DNA of 58,498 nt from CAZYQW01 sp964649825 (lineage in GTDB: Bacteria > Planctomycetota > B15-G4 > JADJEK01). Positions 41,313 through 49,521 of the stretch are shown in pieces. Location of the stretch: contig CAZYQW010000133.1 in the NCBI GenBank assembly GCA_964649825.1, forward strand, positions 1-58,498. The letters run 5' to 3'. The position numbers and the translations under genes are program-made. The notes beneath the pieces were generated by a model. It was not told the origin of the DNA, did not search any database, and saw only the letters and a list, made by a program, of their open reading frames with translations. Within the stretch, counting starts at the first letter, position 1. Each line of letters begins with the position of its first letter.

Positions 41313-42779
41313 TCAGGGCGCGCCGGACTCGATCGGGACTCCCTGCCTCAAGACGTCGCGCACGGGATCGTGGGTCGGACGACGCGGCCGGCGCTCGACG
41401 ATCTCGAGCGCGGCGATGCGGTACGCCTCGGCGAGCGTCGGGAAGTTGAACGTGTTGTCGACGAAGACGTCGACGTCGTCCTGGTTGCGAAGCGCCATCT
41501 GCCCGAGGTGAACGAGGTCGGCCGCACCCTCGCCGACGACCTGGACGCCGAGCAGCCGGCGGCCCTCGACGTCGGCGATCAGGCGTAGCTGGCCGCTCGT
41601 GATCGCCGCGATCCAACCGCGCGCGATCTGGTCGAAACCGGCCTCGCCGATCATCACGTCCCCGTGGATCCGCCGCGCGTCGGACTCGGAGAGCCCGACG
41701 TACGACATCTCTGGGATCGTGTAGACGCCGACCGGAACCAGCTCGGGAGAGGAGGGGAGCTCGAGCCCCAACGCGTGCGCGATGGCCCGCCGCCCCTGGT
41801 TCAACGACGTCGCGGCGAGCGCGGGCGGGCCGGCGACGTCGCCGACCGCGTAGATGTGCGCGACCTGGGTACGCCCATACTCGTCGACCGCGATCACCCC
41901 CCGCCCGTTCGGCGCGAGTCCCGCCGCGGCGAGTTCGAGCGATTCGAGGTTCGCGACGCGGCCGAGGCAGCAGAGCAGCTTCTCGGAGAGGATCTCGCGG
42001 CCGTCCGCGAGCGTCGTCACGACCGACGAGAGCCCGTCCCAGGCGACCGACCGCATCTCGACGTCGCCGATGAACTCTCCGCCCATCTCGCAGAACGCGG
42101 CGACGAAGCGCGTCGTGATCTGAGGGTCGAGGAAACCGAGGGGCCGCGAGTGCTTGTCGATGATGGTCACCCGAACGCCGAGCGCCGCGAAGATCGACGC
42201 GTACTCGCAGGCGATCACGCCCGACCCGAGCACGGTCAGCGAACGCGGCAGGTAGATCATCGACAGAATCGAATCGGAGTCGAGGATCGAGTCGTGATCG
42301 ACCGGGATCTCCGGCGGCTTGCGCGGTTTCGATCCCGTCGCGATCACGATGAACCGCCCCCGGATCCGACGCTGGGTCCGATCGACGGAGACGACTTCGA
42401 TCTCGACGTCGGAGACGAACCGGGCGCGGCCGTGCAGGACGTCGACGCCGTCGCGCTCGAGCCGGGTGCGGATCACGCGGGCGTGAGCGTCGGCCACGCT
42501 TTGCCGGCGCACCATCAGGCTCTCGACCTGGAGGTCCTCGCGCACGTAGACCTGGAAGACGTTCCCGCTCCGGCGGCGGAAGTTCGTCAGCGCGAGCGCG
42601 GTCTCACGAAGCGTCTTGCTCGGGATCGTCCCGCGGTGGACGCACGCGCCCCCCACTCCGAGCTCCTCTTCCACCAGCGCGACGCGGTAGCCCGCGCGCG
42701 CCGCCTGCACGGAGCCCTCCTGACCCGCCGGACCACTTCCGATCACGATGACGTCGTAGTCGCGAGGTTCACCGGTCAC
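41313..42779 (-). CDS. sthA: Soluble (Si-specific) NAD(P)+ transhydrogenase
   Basis: A 488-residue flavoprotein of the pyridine nucleotide-disulfide oxidoreductase family. FAD loop VIGSGPAGQEGSVQAARAG is at the N-terminus, the second Rossmann loop VLGSGVIACEYASIFAALG near the middle, and IYAVGDVAGPPALAATSLNQG binds FAD. The site GGACVHRGTIPSKTLRE has a single Cys followed by VHRGT. The partner Cys of lipoamide dehydrogenase is missing, which is the hallmark of SthA, so the protein shuttles hydride between NADH and NADPH rather than a disulphide. Start GTG at 42779 overlaps the HDOD stop (GTGA), so both are translated together. Confidence 0.92.
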   Translation of the reverse strand: MTGEPRDYDVIVIGSGPAGQEGSVQAARAGYRVALVEEELGVGGACVHRGTIPSKTLRETALALTNFRRRSGNVFQVYVREDLQVESLMVRRQSVADAHARVIRTRLERDGVDVLHGRARFVSDVEIEVVSVDRTQRRIRGRFIVIATGSKPRKPPEIPVDHDSILDSDSILSMIYLPRSLTVLGSGVIACEYASIFAALGVRVTIIDKHSRPLGFLDPQITTRFVAAFCEMGGEFIGDVEMRSVAWDGLSSVVTTLADGREILSEKLLCCLGRVANLESLELAAAGLAPNGRGVIAVDEYGRTQVAHIYAVGDVAGPPALAATSLNQGRRAIAHALGLELPSSPELVPVGVYTIPEMSYVGLSESDARRIHGDVMIGEAGFDQIARGWIAAITSGQLRLIADVEGRRLLGVQVVGEGAADLVHLGQMALRNQDDVDVFVDNTFNFPTLAEAYRIAALEIVERRPRRPTHDPVRDVLRQGVPIESGAP

Positions 42780-43651
42780 GAGAGCGAGTCCGCCATCGCG
42801 AGGATCATCTCGCGTTGCCCGATGAGCCGCTCCGTTTCGTCCGGGTACACGTTGAGCGGCTCGTTCATCGGGTGCTTGCGCAGGTCATCCTCACCGATCT
42901 TCTTCGTCCCCAGCGCGAAGTGCGCGAAGTCGTCGGCGAGCCGCGTCATGCGTGCCTCGTTGAGGACGTTCGGCGCTCCCTCCGGTTCGTGGTGATAGAG
43001 GATCGTCTCCGCGAGGCTCTCGGGCAGCCCCCACTTCCTCACGAGCACGGCACCGACGCGACAGTGGAACTCGGCGGCGGCGGCTTCGATCGCGGCGCGC
43101 TCGACCTGGATGTCCAGCCGGTCGCGAAGGTCGCAGATGGCCTGCAGGAGAACCGGCTTCCCGACGTCATGGAGCAGACCGCAGAGGAACGCCTCCTCCA
43201 GGTTCCAACGGCGCTGGCGCGCGATGTCGTTCGCGTACGCTCCGACCGCGATCGAGTGGCGGAACTGGTTGCGCACGGCGAGGCCGAACCCCGCGACCTG
43301 GAACACCTTGCTCTCGCAGGAGATCATGACCGCGATCTGCCGGATCTTCGCGAGCCCGAGCCGGTTCAACGCCTGCTGGAGCGAGACGATCGGCACCGGC
43401 GGCGAGTACAGCGCCGAGTTCGCGAGACGAAGCAGGTGCGCCGTCATCGACTGGTCTCGATTGATCAACGTCGTGAGACGTCGCAGATCGCAGTTCTCGT
43501 CCATGCTCATCGTGATGAGCTGGCTCGCGACCTCGGGCAAGACGGGAAGCTCGATCTGCCCGGTCTCGATCACGTGCTCGAGCTGTTGGCGAACTTCGGC
43601 GGAAAGGGCCGCGACCTTGGTTTCCGTGGGCGTCGTCGCTGCGTCTTGCAT
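42776..43651 (-). CDS. HDOD-domain signalling protein
   Basis: A 291-residue protein with a single HDOD domain: LPVLPEVASQLITMSMDEN at about residue 35, LRLANSALYSPP, LNRLGLAKIRQIAVMIS, and LCGLLHDVGKPVLL carrying the HD pair near 167-168. HDOD proteins are non-catalytic relatives of HD phosphohydrolases and act as signalling adaptors in motility, c-di-GMP networks and cell division. Its stop overlaps the SthA start (GTGA). GAGGG lies about 8 nt before the ATG at 43651. Why it is coupled to a transhydrogenase is unknown; a regulatory link to redox state is a guess. Confidence 0.9.
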   Translation of the reverse strand: MQDAATTPTETKVAALSAEVRQQLEHVIETGQIELPVLPEVASQLITMSMDENCDLRRLTTLINRDQSMTAHLLRLANSALYSPPVPIVSLQQALNRLGLAKIRQIAVMISCESKVFQVAGFGLAVRNQFRHSIAVGAYANDIARQRRWNLEEAFLCGLLHDVGKPVLLQAICDLRDRLDIQVERAAIEAAAAEFHCRVGAVLVRKWGLPESLAETILYHHEPEGAPNVLNEARMTRLADDFAHFALGTKKIGEDDLRKHPMNEPLNVYPDETERLIGQREMILAMADSLS

Positions 43652-43734
43652 CCGGGTGTCCCTCGCTTATCGACGGGGCTAGATCGTCAATTCGGGTGGA
43701 GAGACTTGCGGCCGGAACCGCAAAACGATGCGTT

Positions 43735-45450
43735 TCAGGGCCCTACGATTTCAAGAAAGAGACCTCCGGCTCGCGATTCCGCCACGATGGCGATTCCCCG
43801 CGCGGCGTCGGCGAACTCGGGATCGGACCCGAGGGAAACGAGTTCCACGGCCGCCCGGTGGGCTTCGTCTCCTCCACCCTGCCGAGGGCCGCCGGCGCCC
43901 CAGAGGTTCCAGAACTGCACGATGGACACGAGCCGTTCCGTGTCGGCGTGGAGAATCGCGTAGACCGGTTCGCGGGCCGCGCGGTCGAGGAGGTCCATCG
44001 GCGCGAGGAACGCCTCGGACTCCGCGAGGGGAGAACTCGACGTCGCCATTCGATCGACGAGCGAGCGAAGCACCGGCACGCTCGTCGACCCGACCAGCCA
44101 GCCGTCGAAGACCGTCATCGCGAGGTTCGACAGGAACTGGTTTCCGGCGAGCGACATCACGTAGATCCGCCGTCCGCCCGCGTCGAACGCGCGCAGCGGC
44201 CGCGAGCCGACCTGTTCCGTGGTCTGCTCGAACCACTGGCGGACCCCGTTCGGATCGGCGGTCTCGAGCAGGAAAGCGAGGGTCGGGTACTGGCCCGGAG
44301 CCGGCGTTTGGAACAGGACGAGCTCGCCTCCGACGCGGCTCGCGAGCTGGTCGGCCCAGGCCGGACCGAGGAGGCCGACGAACGTGTTCTCGAGCTTCTC
44401 CGCGGACCACGCTCCGCCGAGCCGACGGTTCATGCTCGCGAGGAGAGCCCCCGCCTGTCGGCCCGAGGTGTGCACCGCGAGCGTCACCGCCGCGCTGCGA
44501 TCGACCAGCGAGAGCGAACGGAGCGGCCGCTCTCGTCGCCCGCTCGCGTCGACGGTTCGGCCCCGGACGCCGCCGCGCAGGAAGACGTTCGCGCGGAACT
44601 CGCCGCTCACGCCACGCACCGCGAATCCCGCCGCGTCGAACGAGTCCTTGTCGCTCAGCAGCGCGTCCCAGATCGGATCGGCCTCGACGAGCTCGATGCT
44701 CCGTTCCGACCGGACCTGCCTCAGGTTGATGAAGCCGAACATGGATCCGGGCGCCGGCGCCACCTGCTCGAACGTCTCGACGAACGCCGCGCTGTCGGCG
44801 AGCGAACCGAACAGCCCGGCCCTCGCGCGTTCGAGGGCGCGTTCGATGCGGCTCTCGTTGCGCGCACCGAAGATCACGCCGTCGAGCTCGGCGAGCGAGA
44901 TCGTTCCCCATCGGGTCGCCACCGTCACGATCCGCGCGTCCCGGTAGGTCCGAACTCGCGGCGTGGCACGCTCCGCCAGGACGATCGGGAAGCCCGACTC
45001 CGCGAGGCGCGCTCGACCGGCCGGCGTCGTCGCGTTCGCGAGCGCGTCGATCATCCCCTCGTAGCCGTCGACGTCGGCGAGGACGAGGACGTCCGGCTGC
45101 GGCTCGCCTCCTTCCAGCACGTAGCCTTCGACCGACACCGCCATCTCGCCGGTGCCGCGCGACAAGAGACCCGGGATCGCCCCGAGCGCTCCGGGCGAGA
45201 AGAACAGGCTCGCCTGCGCGCCGAGGACCGCCACGGCGTCGCGCGCGTGCCTCGCGCCTGAGGAACCGAGCAGGCGCACGACGTCGGTCCGCTCGACCCG
45301 GCGCATGAACGCCGCGCGATCCCCGACCCAGAGCAGCATGCGAGCGTCTCGCGAGACGAAGCGCGCCAATCGCTGGCCCTCGAACTCCGCCGCCCGCGAC
45401 AGCGGGGAGAGGATCGACAAGAGGAGGAGTGGAACGAGCAGGGCGCGCAT
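43735..45450 (-). CDS. Secreted DUF3352-like protein
   Basis: A 571-residue exported protein. The ATG at 45450 gives a clear signal peptide (MRALLVPLLLLSILSPLSRA, then AEFEG), while the 41-codon extension does not. The body is made of alternating helices and strands with motifs such as VSRDARMLLWVGDRAAFMRR, DVLVLADVDGYEGMIDALAN, DGVIFGARNESRIERALERA and SRVGGELVLFQTP. This resembles the DUF3352/DUF3352-like family of exported bacterial proteins of about 550-600 residues, known for large numbers in Planctomycetota and Myxococcota. A related protein is at 56463-58316. Function unknown. The gene follows the sigma-54 activator by 32 nt and may be under its control or co-transcribed. Confidence 0.65.
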   Translation of the reverse strand: MRALLVPLLLLSILSPLSRAAEFEGQRLARFVSRDARMLLWVGDRAAFMRRVERTDVVRLLGSSGARHARDAVAVLGAQASLFFSPGALGAIPGLLSRGTGEMAVSVEGYVLEGGEPQPDVLVLADVDGYEGMIDALANATTPAGRARLAESGFPIVLAERATPRVRTYRDARIVTVATRWGTISLAELDGVIFGARNESRIERALERARAGLFGSLADSAAFVETFEQVAPAPGSMFGFINLRQVRSERSIELVEADPIWDALLSDKDSFDAAGFAVRGVSGEFRANVFLRGGVRGRTVDASGRRERPLRSLSLVDRSAAVTLAVHTSGRQAGALLASMNRRLGGAWSAEKLENTFVGLLGPAWADQLASRVGGELVLFQTPAPGQYPTLAFLLETADPNGVRQWFEQTTEQVGSRPLRAFDAGGRRIYVMSLAGNQFLSNLAMTVFDGWLVGSTSVPVLRSLVDRMATSSSPLAESEAFLAPMDLLDRAAREPVYAILHADTERLVSIVQFWNLWGAGGPRQGGGDEAHRAAVELVSLGSDPEFADAARGIAIVAESRAGGLFLEIVGP

Positions 45451-45482
45451 TCGAAGGCCGAACGTGGGATCGAGGGACCGAG

Positions 45483-47159
45483 TCAGAGAATGCCGTACTT
45501 GCGGAGGCGGTTGTAGAACGTCCGACGCGGCATGCCCAGCTCCTTCGCCGCGTCGCTTCGCTTGCCCCCGCACCGCTCGATCGCGTCCAGGATCGCCATC
45601 TTCTCGATCTCCTCCATCGTCATCCCGGTGAACGATGCTCGGTTCGACGACTCCGGGTTGGCCTTCAGCAGCGCGGTCAGGTGCGTGTCGATCGTTCCAT
45701 CGGTCGCGACGGCCGCCATCCTTCGGAGCTCGTTCTCGAGCTCGCGCACGTTGCCCGGCCAGCGATAGGCGACGAGCGCCTTCTGCGCGTCCGGAGTGAT
45801 CGTGCGCCGCGGTTCGCCCGTCTCGTCCGCGATGCGGTCGAGGACGTGGTCGATGAGGAGCGGGATGTCCTCGCGCCGTTCCCGCAGCGGCGGGAGGCGG
45901 ATCGTCATCACCTTCAACCGATAGTAGAGATCCTCCCGGAACGTCCCCTCCGCCGCCATCTGCGCGAGGTCCGCGTTCGTGGCGCCGATGATGCGGACGT
46001 CGACCTGGGTCGGGTCGCTCGCGCCGACCTTGCGGAACTCGCCCTCCTGCAGCACCCGCAGGAGCTTCCGCTGCAGCGGCACCGGCATGTCGCCGATCTC
46101 GTCCAGGAAGAGCGTGCCGCCGTCCGCCTGCTCGAAGAGACCCACGCGATCCGAGTCGGCGCCGGTGAACGCACCCTTCACGTAGCCGAACAGCTCCGAC
46201 TCGAGGAGCGACTCCGCGAGCGCGGCGCAGTTCTCGGAGAGGAACGGCCGGTCCGCGCGGCGACCGTGGCGGACGATCGCGCGGGCCACGAGCTCTTTTC
46301 CGGTCCCGCTCTCGCCGAGGATCAGGACCGGGTAGTCGGTGTCGGTGACGACGTCGACGAGGCGGAACACGTCTTGCATCGCCGGAGATTTCCCCACGAT
46401 CTCCGAGTAGTCGTACTTCAACGGGCGCGGCGGGGGCAGCGTCCCCGAGAGCAGGAGCCGCTCGCGCGCGTCCTTCAGCTCCTGCTCCTGCTCCTTGATG
46501 CGCACCTCGAGGCGATGGTTCAGATCCTCGAGGCGCTCGCGCTGCGCGTCGTTCTCCGCGTGAAGGCGGGCGTTGATCACGGCGACCGCGGCCTGGTCGG
46601 CGAACAGCTCCACGAGCCGGCGGACCGCCTCGGTGAACGAGGCGGTCCGGAAGCGGTGGTCGATGTAGACGCAGCCGAGCGTCTCGCCCTTGAAGCGGAG
46701 CGGCGCGCAGAGGATCGAACGGAGCTGCATGCCGGCCACCGACTCGAGCTTCCCGAGGAGCGGATCGTCCGACGCCGAGTCGGTGAGGACCGCGTCGCCG
46801 CTCTCCATCACGCGTTCAGCGATGGTGTGGCTGATCTTGAACTCGGGCGAACGGACCGCCTCGCGATCGAGGTTGCGCGCCACCTCGACCAGGCCCTGCC
46901 CCCGTTCGCCGCGCACGATCAGGAAACCGCGCTCCGCCCCCGTCAGCTCGATCACGGCGTCGAGGATCAGCGCAAGCAGCTTCTTCGGTTGGCGCTCCGA
47001 GACCATCGCGCGGTTGATCTCGAGGATGCTGATCAGGCGTTCTCGCTCGCGCGTTTCCTCGCCACCGCCGAGCAGGGAGTCCCGGAGGAAGGCGCGCAGG
47101 TCTTTCTTCTTGGGTTTCTCGGCCGGCATGCGGGGTCGATTGTATCCGCGGCCGGTCAC
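45483..47159 (-). CDS. GAF-domain sigma-54-dependent transcriptional activator
   Basis: A 558-residue NtrC-type activator. A GAF sensor (about residues 40-190; ETRERERLISILEINRAMVS, GQGLVEVARNLDREA) replaces the usual receiver domain, so it responds to a small molecule and not to a histidine kinase. The AAA+ core has Walker A GESGTGKE near 281-288, GAFTGA at 329-334 (needed to touch sigma-54), Walker B TLFLDEIGD and R-finger region. The C-terminal Fis-type helix-turn-helix is RCGGKRSDAAKELGMPRRTF. GTG at 47159 overlaps the IscU-like stop (GTGA); an ATG at 47129 is the alternative. No -24/-12 promoter is obvious in the window, so targets are unknown. Confidence 0.92.
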   Translation of the reverse strand: MTGRGYNRPRMPAEKPKKKDLRAFLRDSLLGGGEETRERERLISILEINRAMVSERQPKKLLALILDAVIELTGAERGFLIVRGERGQGLVEVARNLDREAVRSPEFKISHTIAERVMESGDAVLTDSASDDPLLGKLESVAGMQLRSILCAPLRFKGETLGCVYIDHRFRTASFTEAVRRLVELFADQAAVAVINARLHAENDAQRERLEDLNHRLEVRIKEQEQELKDARERLLLSGTLPPPRPLKYDYSEIVGKSPAMQDVFRLVDVVTDTDYPVLILGESGTGKELVARAIVRHGRRADRPFLSENCAALAESLLESELFGYVKGAFTGADSDRVGLFEQADGGTLFLDEIGDMPVPLQRKLLRVLQEGEFRKVGASDPTQVDVRIIGATNADLAQMAAEGTFREDLYYRLKVMTIRLPPLRERREDIPLLIDHVLDRIADETGEPRRTITPDAQKALVAYRWPGNVRELENELRRMAAVATDGTIDTHLTALLKANPESSNRASFTGMTMEEIEKMAILDAIERCGGKRSDAAKELGMPRRTFYNRLRKYGIL

Positions 47160-47602
47160 TGATTCGTGCCCGCGTCGTGGGGCGACGCCTCAGCGGCCTC
47201 CTTCAGCGCCTCCCGCAGCGCCTCCTGGAGGGCGCGGAGCGCCATCGATACGCCGTGGCGACGGGCCGGGTTGGTTTCTCCGACCTCGGCGAGAAGGCGA
47301 TCGACCTCGATCGCCAGGACATCCGACACCGCGCGTCCCTTGGCCCACTCGGTCAAGAACGACGCCGCCCCGATCACCGCCGAGCAGCCCTGCGCCAGGA
47401 ACCCGGTGGCGCCGACTCGATCGTCCACGACGCCAGCGAAGAGATCGACGACGTCGCCGCACGCGACGTTCTCGGCGCGTGCGGCACGGTGAGGACCCCG
47501 CGGGCGCCCGACGTTGCGCGGCGCTCGGAAGTGGTCCTGGAGAATCGGAGAGAGCGTCGACACGCGCTCGAGGATAGCGAGGCTCGGCCGGCTCACGATC
47601 AT
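47156..47602 (-). CDS. IscU/NifU-N-like scaffold protein lacking the third cysteine
   Basis: A 148-residue protein of the IscU/SufU (NifU N-terminal) family, which assembles iron-sulphur clusters. Cys48 (NVACGDVV) and Cys73 (QGCSAVI) are kept. At the third site the canonical HC pair reads His116-Gly117 (ARRHGVSM), so one cluster ligand is gone. Two cysteines and a His could still hold a metal or play a sulphur-transfer role. It overlaps the sigma-54 activator by 4 nt (GTGA), an unusual partner, and follows the FG-GAP gene. The ATG at 47602 was kept; a GTG at 47563 would cut the first 13 residues. No iscS, sufE or hscA is near. Confidence 0.8.
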   Translation of the reverse strand: MIVSRPSLAILERVSTLSPILQDHFRAPRNVGRPRGPHRAARAENVACGDVVDLFAGVVDDRVGATGFLAQGCSAVIGAASFLTEWAKGRAVSDVLAIEVDRLLAEVGETNPARRHGVSMALRALQEALREALKEAAEASPHDAGTNQ

Positions 47603-47604
47603 CG

Positions 47605-47623
47605 CGCACCGGCGACCGGTGCG
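47605..47623 (-). terminator. Stem-loop after the FG-GAP gene
   Basis: CGCACCGG-CGA-CCGGTGCG: a perfect 8-bp stem with a 3-nt loop, 31 nt downstream of the FG-GAP stop at 47654 and 2 nt upstream of the IscU-like ATG. There is no T-run, so it may instead influence initiation of the IscU-like gene. Confidence 0.4.
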
Positions 47624-47653
47624 ATTCCCGGGCCGGCCGCTCCGCGGGCTCGA

Positions 47654-49237
47654 TCAAAAGAACTGCAGCTCGTGGACCTCGGTCGCCGCGTAGGACCCGT
47701 TCGCCGCCGCCGCCGAGATGCTGTACGCCTGGAACCAGAGGCTCGTGCCCAGCAGGTTCGGCGTGGGCGGAATGGTCAGCGCGTACGTCCCCGGCAGCGG
47801 CCCCGCCGACAGCAGCACCGCGGGCGGGACGGTGAACCAGATTCCCGGGAGCGGCTGGGTGAGGACCGAGCCGGTCGGAAGCCCCACCACGTAGAGCAGC
47901 GCGGTCGAGAACGTGGCGGCCGGATCGCTGACGCGAACCTGGAGGGTCTGCCCGTTCGTGACCGGCTTCACGTCGTTCAACGGGCCGCTCGTGAAGGTCG
48001 GAAACGACGGGAGGACGCTGGAGTCGAGCACCAGCGAGTCGGGCGTGCCGGGGTAGATCAGCGCCGGCGGAATCGTCGTGTCGACGAACAGCGAGATTCC
48101 GCACGGCCCCGCCGGCCCCGCGATCGTCGAGGCGACGAAGTCCTCGTCGCCATCCGCGTCGTGATCGGCGCACTCCAGGTCCGCGACGTTGCTCAGGGCG
48201 ACCAGCGTCGCGCTCGGCGTGAAGCCGCCGGCGGCGAAGGTCAGGATCTCGATCGACGCGGCCAGGGCGTGCCCGGCGACCAGATCGAGGTCACCGTCGC
48301 CGTCGACGTCGCTGGTGTCGAGCGCGCTGTAGCTCGTCCCCGCAAGCCCCGCGATGCCGGTGGCCGGCAAAAACGAGAACGCGAACGTTCCCCCGAGGTT
48401 CAGCGCGACCGAGATCCCGTTCAGGTGCGTCGCCACGACGTCGAGCATTCCATCGCCATCCACGTCAGTGCACACCGCCTGCGTCCGCGGGACGCCGAGC
48501 CCGACGGTTCCGGGCAGCGGGATGATGGTCGGCAGGTACACCGGGTGGAAGCCGTTCCGGATGGCCGTTACCGAGCGCGGCATGCCGGCCCCACCCGCGT
48601 CGGACGTGACGAGATCGATCAAGCCGTCGTTGTTGAGGTCGCAGCTCACGATCTCGCCGGGGTTCACGCCGACCGGCACCGTAATGGCCCCCGACGTGTA
48701 CGCGGCCACCGGCGATCCCCCGTGAACGTAGACGGCGACCGTCCCGGCGGCCGTATCGGTCACCGCGATGTCCGGCCAAGTGTCGCCGTCCACCTCGCAC
48801 TCGACGACGTCGTTCGGCGTCGACGCCGGGCTCGTGACGACCGTGATGGCCCCGAGAAACGGGGCCGGCAAGGTCGTGCCGAGGACGTTTCGGATGACAT
48901 CGATGGAGGTGATTCCCGCCCCCGCGAACGGGTGCGTGGTGACGAGGTCGGGGTAGCCGTCCTGATCGACGTCGATGCACTCGACGTCCTGGATCGGGCG
49001 CCCGTTCACGACCACCGGCGTCACCGGCCCGAGCGTTCCGTTCGAGTTCGTGAGCCGGACCTCGACGGCAGCGCCCGCGACCGAGACGAGGTCGAGGTCG
49101 CCGTCCAAGTCGAGGTCGGACCACTCGACGTCGATCGGGAAGCAGGGGACGGGGTAGTCGATCGATGGCGCGTAGGTCTGGGCGCGGGCCAAGGACGCTG
49201 CGGCCAGCATGGAGAGGAGGAACGGGAGGGTTCGCAT
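47654..49237 (-). CDS. Secreted FG-GAP (VCBS) repeat protein with C-terminal beta-sandwich
   Basis: A 527-residue exported protein. The ATG at 49237 follows GGAG by 9 nt and gives the signal peptide MRTLPFLLSMLAAASLARA. Seven calcium-binding FG-GAP motifs are seen: DLDLDGDLDLV, DVDQDGYPDLV, EVDGDTWPDIA, DLNNDGLIDLV, DVDGDGMLDVV, DVDGDGDLDLV and DHDADGDEDFV. They build an integrin-like beta-propeller. The last about 130 residues are a beta-sandwich (GQTLQVRVSDPAATFS, ending AATEVHELQFF) like those at 15121 and 29176. It is probably a surface adhesin or polysaccharide-binding protein. It is divergent from another FG-GAP gene at 49522; the 284-nt space between must hold both promoters. Confidence 0.85.
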   Translation of the reverse strand: MRTLPFLLSMLAAASLARAQTYAPSIDYPVPCFPIDVEWSDLDLDGDLDLVSVAGAAVEVRLTNSNGTLGPVTPVVVNGRPIQDVECIDVDQDGYPDLVTTHPFAGAGITSIDVIRNVLGTTLPAPFLGAITVVTSPASTPNDVVECEVDGDTWPDIAVTDTAAGTVAVYVHGGSPVAAYTSGAITVPVGVNPGEIVSCDLNNDGLIDLVTSDAGGAGMPRSVTAIRNGFHPVYLPTIIPLPGTVGLGVPRTQAVCTDVDGDGMLDVVATHLNGISVALNLGGTFAFSFLPATGIAGLAGTSYSALDTSDVDGDGDLDLVAGHALAASIEILTFAAGGFTPSATLVALSNVADLECADHDADGDEDFVASTIAGPAGPCGISLFVDTTIPPALIYPGTPDSLVLDSSVLPSFPTFTSGPLNDVKPVTNGQTLQVRVSDPAATFSTALLYVVGLPTGSVLTQPLPGIWFTVPPAVLLSAGPLPGTYALTIPPTPNLLGTSLWFQAYSISAAAANGSYAATEVHELQFF

Positions 49238-49521
49238 TGGGTATTGCTCCAGGTTCCCGAGCCCGACCGGCCAGCTCGGAGGATGAAGGAGAGAGAGGAT
49301 CGGTCGATCCGCACGGTCGTGCGAGAGTGGTGTCGCGTCCGGGCAGGACACGCGGCCGTTCGCTTAAACTCCTTCGATTCCGCTCACGCTCGTGGTCGTC
49401 GCGAACGTGGGTTCTCGACCGACCGCGTCGGCTGGGGCGTTTTCTTGCATTCCGCGCGCTGGCCCCGGCCCCGGGCGACACGGAGAACGCCGTACCCATC
49501 TTCCATCCCTTCGAGGAACTC

